From positions 1 to 10,476 of the forward strand of contig CALAIO010000124.1 in the NCBI GenBank assembly GCA_937923355.1: a DNA stretch of 10,476 nucleotides. The letters are read 5' to 3'. A program made the position numbers and the translations under genes. This document shows, piece by piece, positions 6,282 through 10,476 of the stretch. The notes under the pieces were generated by a model, which was given only the letters and a program-made list of their open reading frames with translations, made no database searches and was not told the origin of the DNA. The first letter of the stretch is position 1; each line of letters begins with the position of its first letter. Source of the DNA: an uncultured Rhizobiaceae group bacterium (GTDB lineage: Bacteria > Pseudomonadota > Alphaproteobacteria > Rhizobiales > Rhizobiaceae).

Positions 6282-6644
6282 ATGACTAAAATTTTGCTTG
6301 CAGAAGATGATAATGACATGCGCCGCTTTCTTGAAAAAGCACTGGACAAGGCAGGATACAACGTCATCGCCTTTGACAATGGTGCCAGCGCATATAATCG
6401 CTTGCGAGAAGAACCTTTCACGCTTCTTTTGACAGATATCGTCATGCCAGAGATGGACGGCATTGAGCTAGCGCGCCGTGCAACCGAAATTGACCCAGAC
6501 ATGAAAGTCATGTTTATCACAGGATTTGCCGCTGTAGCACTCAACCCTGATTCTGATGCACCAAAAGATGCCAAGGTTCTCTCAAAGCCGTTTCACCTTC
6601 GTGATCTGGTAAACGAAGTTGAGAAAATGCTGGCTGCAGCATAA
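6282..6644 (+). CDS. cpdR: CpdR-like single-domain response regulator
   Basis: This is a 120-residue stand-alone receiver domain with no output domain. The acidic pocket is Glu8/Asp9/Asp10, the phospho-acceptor is Asp52 (LTDIVMPEMDG), the switch threonine is Thr80 (FITGFAA) and the conserved lysine is Lys102 (LSKPF). The sequence closely resembles CpdR of Caulobacter and rhizobia. Unphosphorylated CpdR primes the ClpXP protease for cell-cycle substrates, while phosphorylation through the CckA-ChpT relay switches it off. The protein ends in Ala-Ala-Ala, the kind of tail ClpX recognises, which fits reports that CpdR is itself turned over by ClpXP. The start ATG 6282 is the only sensible one; its Shine-Dalgarno site is weak (GGAACC / AAAAGAACC). 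The gene is monocistronic, followed by a tRNA gene. Confidence 0.88.
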   Translation: MTKILLAEDDNDMRRFLEKALDKAGYNVIAFDNGASAYNRLREEPFTLLLTDIVMPEMDGIELARRATEIDPDMKVMFITGFAAVALNPDSDAPKDAKVLSKPFHLRDLVNEVEKMLAAA

Positions 6645-6672
6645 TAAATTATACCCAATCCACTTTATACGA

Positions 6673-6735
6673 TTGACGACACCAAGACTTTATGGTGTAT
6701 GCACAAAACCACTTAGCGTGAAACAAACTTCACGC
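6673..6735 (+). promoter_or_regulatory. Probable tRNA-Val promoter and leader hairpin
   Basis: TTGACG (6673-6678) is a good -35 element. A -10 would fall near 6696-6701 (TGTATG, weak). An inverted repeat ACACCA/TGGTGT (6679-6684, 6693-6698) occupies the spacer. A perfect 7-bp hairpin, GCGTGAA/TTCACGC (6716-6722, 6729-6735), ends 5 bp before the mature tRNA and may be part of the precursor leader. No T-tract follows either hairpin, so they are not clear cpdR terminators. Confidence 0.35.
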
Positions 6736-6740
6736 CAAAT

Positions 6741-6815
6741 GGGCGATTAGCTCAGCGGGAGAGCACTACATTGACATTGTAGGGGTCACTGGTTCAATCC
6801 CAGTATCGCCCACCA
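6741..6815 (+). tRNA. tRNA-Val (anticodon GAC), CCA encoded
   Basis: The sequence folds as a complete cloverleaf. The acceptor stem is GGGCGAT/ATCGCCC (6741-6747, 6805-6811), the D arm is GCTC..GAGC, and the anticodon stem CTACA/TGTAG encloses loop TTGACAT with anticodon GAC at 6773-6775. The T arm is ACTGG/CCAGT with loop TTCAATC, and the discriminator A6812 is followed by a genome-encoded CCA (6813-6815). GAC reads GUC and GUU valine codons. A run of six T directly after CCA (6816-6821) probably ends the transcript. Confidence 0.97.
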
Positions 6816-6858
6816 TTTTTTCTTAATTACGACAAACCTTTAGTTGGCAGTTTTTTGA

Positions 6859-6888
6859 TGATGGCCTTTCGTAGATCTTAAGCCATCA
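6859..6888. other. Hairpin between tRNA-Val and the RTX gene
   Basis: TGATGGC (6859-6865) pairs with GCCATCA (6882-6888) across a 16-nt loop. Neither strand has a T-tract after it. It lies in the 3' flank of the minus-strand RTX transcript, so it could stabilise that end. No other function can be assigned. Confidence 0.3.
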
Positions 6889-6900
6889 CCAAATGACATA

Positions 6901-6928
6901 AGTTGAGCCCAGTCTTTTTGGCTCAACT
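6901..6928 (-). terminator. 3' hairpin of the RTX gene
   Basis: AGTTGAGCC (6901-6909) and GGCTCAACT (6920-6928) form a perfect 9-bp stem with a 10-nt loop, starting 1 bp beyond the RTX stop codon. There is no T run after it on the minus strand, so it is a transcript-end hairpin rather than a textbook Rho-independent terminator. Confidence 0.5.
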
Positions 6929-6929
6929 A

Positions 6930-9900
6930 CTAAAGAATGAAATCACTTGCTTCCAGATCAAAGTTACCATTGAGCTGAATTTGCATGTCAGCAAAACCAT
7001 CGCCATTAACATCTACTGAGACAACAACATTGCGTCCTGCATCCTGGAAGCGCAGTTCGCCTTCAGTTCCCGAGAATGCGTCTCTACCAATAAAAGTAAA
7101 CTCATCGTTTACAACACTTCCATTTACACGATTTGCATCTATATCAGATAAATCAATCAAGTCCTCACCTTGAACAAAGTCACGAATGATATCTCTTTGA
7201 CCACCTGCTTGACTGTCAACAGTACTGTTATAGTCAAATATGTCTGCGCCACCTGTTATGCTCATGCCAGTTGCCGTATCAAAACTATCGCCTCGTAGAA
7301 TATCGCGGCCACCTCCACCAACTAAAATATCATCACCAGCCGCACCGGTCAGACGATCAAGTTCTGCTTCAAAAACAGAAGAACGACCGCCAATAAGCGT
7401 GTCGTTACCCGCACCGCCATTAAGCTGATCCTGACCGCTTTCACCATTGATGATGTCATCACCATTGCCACCTTGAATGAAGTCATTGGCTTCGCCGCCA
7501 AATAGACTGTCATTGCCGCCAAGACCAAATATTCTATCACCCCCAGCACCACCATTAATCTCACTGTCGCCACTTAATCCTGTCAGGCGATCAGCAAAGT
7601 CACCCCCGATGATATTTTCCACATTGATGATTTCATCAACGCCACCACCGCCTGCCGTTTGTGGATTGCCATTTTGATTGAGGTTCACTGTGATGTTGCC
7701 GCCAAAGCCTGAATAATCAACCGTATCAATACCCGTACCGCCATCAATACGGTCATTACCAAAACCACCGAGAATGATATCATCGCCGCCATTGCCGTTT
7801 AAGATGTCACCTGACACGCCACCATCAATGATGTCATCACCACCACCGCCACTTAGACGATCAGCACCTAAGCCGCCAATAAGTACATCTCTACCCGAAG
7901 CACCATTCAGCGTATCGTTTCCATTAAATCCAAAGAGTATTTCATTCTCTGCAGTGCCAATAATCGTGTCTGAGTTTGCTGTTTGATCATTAACAATATT
8001 GAAAAACTCTTCACCAAATTGAAAAACTTCAACATTCTCATATGTATCAGTGCTACCGCTTGAATTCTGTGTGATAAGAATTTCATTAATGCTATCCATA
8101 CTAAAACCAAAGCCTTCAATAGCAGAACTAAAAATAGCAGTATCTTCGCCATCTCCTCCATCTACAGTATCATTTCCTCGGCTGGCAATTAATGTGTCAT
8201 TGCCCCCGCCAGCATTAATAGTGTCATTGCCATTACCACCATTAATTACATTGTTTAAAGCATTACCAATTAAAATATCATTTGTTTGAGTACCGGTTAC
8301 ATTTTCAAAATTGATGATCGTATCATCATCAAAATTTCCGCCAGATATTGTGCTGGTAATGAGATTAACTGTGGCGCCTTGGTCTCTATTTCTAAAACTT
8401 GAAAGATCTAGAGTATCGTTGCCATCGCCCCCATCAGCAATATTTATGCTATCTACGTTTATGCGGATGATGTCATTTCCTGTACCACCGTTAAGCGTAT
8501 CTTCACCGCTCCCACCATTGAGCGTATCATCACCAGCCTCGCCTTCCAGGAGGTTTATGCCACTACCACCACTAATTTCATCGTCCCCAGCCCCACCACG
8601 TATTGTGTCGTTTCCGCTTCCAGACGAGAGAATGTTATTTTGATTATTGCCAGTTATTGAGTTATCGAAATTCGTAGTAATTCTTACATTCTCAATATTT
8701 CGAATTGTACTGGTATTACCACCGACAATAGATGCAAAACCATTTGCACCATTATTTCCTAATACAACCGTTATTGCAGAAGTTATGAAATCTCCAAAAA
8801 CATTTCCAATTTCGAAAGTGTCAATGCCGCTTCCGCCATTGATTGTATTCGTACCATTGCCACTGAAAATTCTATCATCGCCAGCACCTGCATCGACTGT
8901 ATTATTACCTGAACGAAACTCAATGAAGTCATCCCCATCGCCAGCATTGATTATATTATTACCCTCACCTGCACTTATTCGGTCAGCTCCACCACCTGAA
9001 AAGATAACATCATCTCCATCAAGAGAAAAAATAGTGTTACCTAATTCATTGCCTGTTATTTCATCACTTCGGGTAGAACCTGTGACATTCTCAATACTAA
9101 TGAGTGTATCGTTTCCATCACCCGTAGAAGAACCTACGGCTCCATTTTGACCTATATTTACTGTAACGCCAAAAAGACTGTCGATGTAAGACGCAGTATC
9201 AGATCCAAGACCACCATCTAAAGTGTCATTTCCTGCGCCGCCATTGAGTACGTCATTTCCGTTTCCACCAAAGAGCTGATCAGCACCACCATTACCAAAA
9301 AGTTGATCGTCACCGTTGCCACCATCAATAATATCATTGCCGCCTTGTACAAAAAGACCAGCATCATTATCCCTTATATCGCCATAAATAATATCATTGC
9401 GACTGCTGCCTGTTATCGTATCATTACCAGCTATAATAGAGCCTGAAAGCCCAGCATCATTTAAAGTAACTGATATAACGTCACCCGATACCACAACACT
9501 ACCAGAACTAGCTGACCCATCATCACCAAGGTTAGATAAATCTATAATATCATCACCAGCTAGCACCGTTGATATCGTATCGACCATGTTAGCGTCACCG
9601 CTTATAATATAGTCATTACGTGAGAAGGGCCTATTACTTTCAACTAAGAGCGTGTCATCACCACCTACTAATTGAGCACCGTTAACAGCCACATTAGTAT
9701 CACCAGAAATCACAGCAGTCGAAAATGTGTCGATGTTATCTGAAATAGTGAATGTATCATCACCACCATTCAAGATACCTTCGAGGCTATTACTATCGCC
9801 ATTAACTTCAAATTCTGCACGGGAAGAGAAGTCTTGTAGAGAACGAATTATAGTAAACTCATCATCACCACCTGTTAAAGTGCCTAGGACATTATCAAAA

Positions 9901-10367
9901 TCACCACTGACAATTGCATCATCACGCGCTTCGAAAATTATAGTATCACCAACACTTGTGATTTCTGAGCCAGCATCTACCTCGTTACCATCAGCAGCAA
10001 ATCTTACGTTATCATCAGGTTGCCTAATGATAATGGTATCTTCGCCACCCAATATGGCAGACCAAAAATCATTCTGATTGTTTGAGATTAAGTCAGCAAG
10101 TATAGGCTGAAGGGCATCAAAGCCTACATCCAGGTCTATGGAGCCATCATTGCCAAGGTCGATTGCAATTTGCGCTACTGTGCCTGTTGGAGGATTTGCA
10201 AATCCATTGGGATATTGGAAAGAACCTGTAAGCGTGATTAAGTCGCCATCAGCATTGAGCCAGCTGTAAGTATTACCCGTTGTGGTTTGAACTGTCGTAA
10301 CATCTACATTGAATATGTCGATTTCAAAGGTTGCCGCGTCTGTATTATAGGTGACTGTTGCTGACAT
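6930..10367 (-). CDS. Large RTX (Ca2+-binding nonapeptide repeat) protein, probable type I secretion substrate
   Basis: The 1145-residue acidic protein carries many GGxGxDxLx-type RTX nonapeptides, which fold into Ca2+-binding parallel beta-rolls outside the cell. Layout: residues 1-106 form an N-terminal domain of unassigned function; about 107-312 carry long-period repeats ending in GGDD; about 313-1025 hold blocks of RTX nonapeptides. Four of these blocks are separated by linkers containing an (I/F)ENV motif. About 1038-1145 resemble the serralysin-type C-terminal domain (RDIIRDFVQGEDLIDLSDID, then VDVNGDGFADMQI), and the protein ends DFIL, a typical type I secretion signal end. There is no N-terminal signal peptide and no HExxH protease motif. 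It contains no Lys, His or Cys. ATG 10367 has GGAG 7-8 nt upstream. No transporter genes are in the window. A structural, adhesive or matrix role is plausible but not shown. Confidence 0.92.
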   Translation of the reverse strand: MSATVTYNTDAATFEIDIFNVDVTTVQTTTGNTYSWLNADGDLITLTGSFQYPNGFANPPTGTVAQIAIDLGNDGSIDLDVGFDALQPILADLISNNQNDFWSAILGGEDTIIIRQPDDNVRFAADGNEVDAGSEITSVGDTIIFEARDDAIVSGDFDNVLGTLTGGDDEFTIIRSLQDFSSRAEFEVNGDSNSLEGILNGGDDTFTISDNIDTFSTAVISGDTNVAVNGAQLVGGDDTLLVESNRPFSRNDYIISGDANMVDTISTVLAGDDIIDLSNLGDDGSASSGSVVVSGDVISVTLNDAGLSGSIIAGNDTITGSSRNDIIYGDIRDNDAGLFVQGGNDIIDGGNGDDQLFGNGGADQLFGGNGNDVLNGGAGNDTLDGGLGSDTASYIDSLFGVTVNIGQNGAVGSSTGDGNDTLISIENVTGSTRSDEITGNELGNTIFSLDGDDVIFSGGGADRISAGEGNNIINAGDGDDFIEFRSGNNTVDAGAGDDRIFSGNGTNTINGGSGIDTFEIGNVFGDFITSAITVVLGNNGANGFASIVGGNTSTIRNIENVRITTNFDNSITGNNQNNILSSGSGNDTIRGGAGDDEISGGSGINLLEGEAGDDTLNGGSGEDTLNGGTGNDIIRINVDSINIADGGDGNDTLDLSSFRNRDQGATVNLITSTISGGNFDDDTIINFENVTGTQTNDILIGNALNNVINGGNGNDTINAGGGNDTLIASRGNDTVDGGDGEDTAIFSSAIEGFGFSMDSINEILITQNSSGSTDTYENVEVFQFGEEFFNIVNDQTANSDTIIGTAENEILFGFNGNDTLNGASGRDVLIGGLGADRLSGGGGDDIIDGGVSGDILNGNGGDDIILGGFGNDRIDGGTGIDTVDYSGFGGNITVNLNQNGNPQTAGGGGVDEIINVENIIGGDFADRLTGLSGDSEINGGAGGDRIFGLGGNDSLFGGEANDFIQGGNGDDIINGESGQDQLNGGAGNDTLIGGRSSVFEAELDRLTGAAGDDILVGGGGRDILRGDSFDTATGMSITGGADIFDYNSTVDSQAGGQRDIIRDFVQGEDLIDLSDIDANRVNGSVVNDEFTFIGRDAFSGTEGELRFQDAGRNVVVSVDVNGDGFADMQIQLNGNFDLEASDFIL
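6933..7256 (-). other. Serralysin-like C-terminal domain with secretion signal (encoded region of the RTX protein)
   Basis: Residues 1038-1145 follow the M10_C pattern: GGADIFDY, a DS..GG.RDII.DF segment, a GEDLIDLSDIDA turn and an FIGRDAFSGTEGELRF strand pair. An EF-like DVNGDGFAD calcium site comes next, and the ending is an acidic residue plus hydrophobics (SDFIL). In metalloproteases and their non-catalytic relatives this region caps the beta-roll and directs ABC-transporter export. Confidence 0.75.
7293..7571 (-). repeat. RTX nonapeptide block (C-terminal)
   Basis: Residues about 933-1025 are a run of GGxGxDxhx units with a 27-bp DNA period, for example GLGGNDSLF and GGNGDDIIN. The block is interrupted near 995-1007 by a short non-repeat loop (RSSVFEAELDR). 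Tandem nonapeptides of this type bind one Ca2+ per turn. Confidence 0.85.
7713..7976 (-). repeat. RTX nonapeptide block (central)
   Basis: Residues about 798-885 are consecutive nonapeptides, including FNGNDTLNG, GGGDDIIDG and GFGNDRIDG, with a 27-bp DNA period. The block follows a non-repeat insert (about 744-797) and precedes an (I/V)ENV-containing linker. Confidence 0.85.
9198..9347 (-). repeat. RTX nonapeptide block (first classical block)
   Basis: Residues about 341-390 are the first uninterrupted classical nonapeptides (QGGNDIIDG, GNGDDQLFG, GNGNDVLNG, GAGNDTLDG). They start right after the long-period repeats. The 27-bp period is visible in the DNA. Confidence 0.85.
9432..10049 (-). 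repeat. Long-period (about 35-residue) GGDD/SGD repeats in the RTX protein N-terminus
   Basis: GGDD-like turns begin at residues 107 (GGED), 139 (VGDT), 166, 201, 235, 270 (AGDD) and 313 (AGND), so spacings are 32, 27, 35, 34, 35 and 43. Each is followed by a hydrophobic strand. From the second unit on, an SGD/NGD turn follows at 154, 189, 221, 256 and 294. The pattern is roughly GGDDtftI-(10-14 residues)-vSGDxNxxxGxL. In the DNA, TCATCACCACC-like stretches recur about every 103 bp. This differs clearly from the 9-residue RTX period. Confidence 0.7.
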
Positions 10368-10476
10368 GATATTCTCCCGAAAACGTATAAATGTGAATTT
10401 TAACTACCGGGAATATAAAATGATTATAATTGCCTTCATATCGCTCACATGAACTAGTCAGGTTAGGAAAATTGCC
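10368..10476 (-). promoter_or_regulatory. Upstream region of the RTX gene
   Basis: On the minus strand the ribosome site GGAG lies about 7 nt before ATG 10367. A TATAAT hexamer (10428-10423) about 55 bp upstream is a candidate -10, without a convincing -35 at the right spacing. The region is AT-rich and no other feature is recognisable before the window ends. Confidence 0.35.

Noticed and set aside
9198..9953. CRISPR-like array suggested by regularly spaced TCATCACCACC-like stretches
   Set aside because: The regularity has codon-level periods (27 bp and about 103 bp) inside one long open frame and encodes protein repeats; the repeats are not identical and there are no unique spacers.
6985..10077. 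Many Pro/Ser-rich plus-strand reading frames across the RTX gene
   Set aside because: They are the complement of GGxGxD codons. Low-complexity Pro/Ser translations on the opposite strand are the expected shadow of RTX repeats.
6930..10367. RTX protein as a serralysin-type metalloprotease
   Set aside because: The C-terminal domain resembles that of serralysins, but there is no HExxH motif and not a single histidine, so no zinc site can exist.

Overview
The window reads as chromosomal DNA of an alphaproteobacterium, most likely Hyphomicrobiales (Rhizobiales) with a fairly low G+C content and perhaps marine. The reasons are a CpdR-type single-domain response regulator beside an N-formylglutamate amidohydrolase/HisN pair, an IbpA-like Hsp20 with a ROSE-type leader and an RpoH-like promoter, and a secreted RTX protein with a serralysin-type C-terminus. 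The taxonomic call is inference from gene content, not from a marker gene.

Layout. 1-1253 (minus): the N-terminal 417 codons of glutamate synthase large subunit (gltB), cut by the window edge. 1254-1778: a 525-base gene-free but highly structured region with two strong terminator-like hairpins, a nested hairpin with a possible pseudoknot, and a hairpin that hides the ribosome binding site of the next gene. 1779-2831 (plus): low-specificity threonine aldolase. 2880-3344 (minus): Hsp20, preceded by a thermometer-like leader and a sigma32-type promoter (3345-3491). 3494-4450 (plus): alpha/beta hydrolase of the lysophospholipase/monoacylglycerol lipase type, ending 3 bp from the convergent hisN. 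4454-5236 and 5239-6132 (both minus): histidinol-phosphatase (IMPase family) and N-formylglutamate amidohydrolase, packed 2 bp apart as one operon. 6282-6644 (plus): CpdR-like receiver protein. 6741-6815 (plus): tRNA-Val(GAC) with encoded CCA. 6930-10367 (minus): a 1145-residue RTX protein, followed by about 110 bp of its upstream region.

Most of the window is ordinary housekeeping and regulatory sequence: nitrogen assimilation, glycine/threonine metabolism, histidine metabolism, heat shock and ClpXP-adaptor signalling. The parts that merit a second look are the RNA-structured leader before the threonine aldolase, the thermometer/promoter unit of Hsp20, and the RTX protein. The RTX protein contains no lysine, histidine or cysteine and carries an N-terminal block of about 35-residue repeats before its classical Ca2+-binding nonapeptides. 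No mobile element, CRISPR array or defence system is visible.
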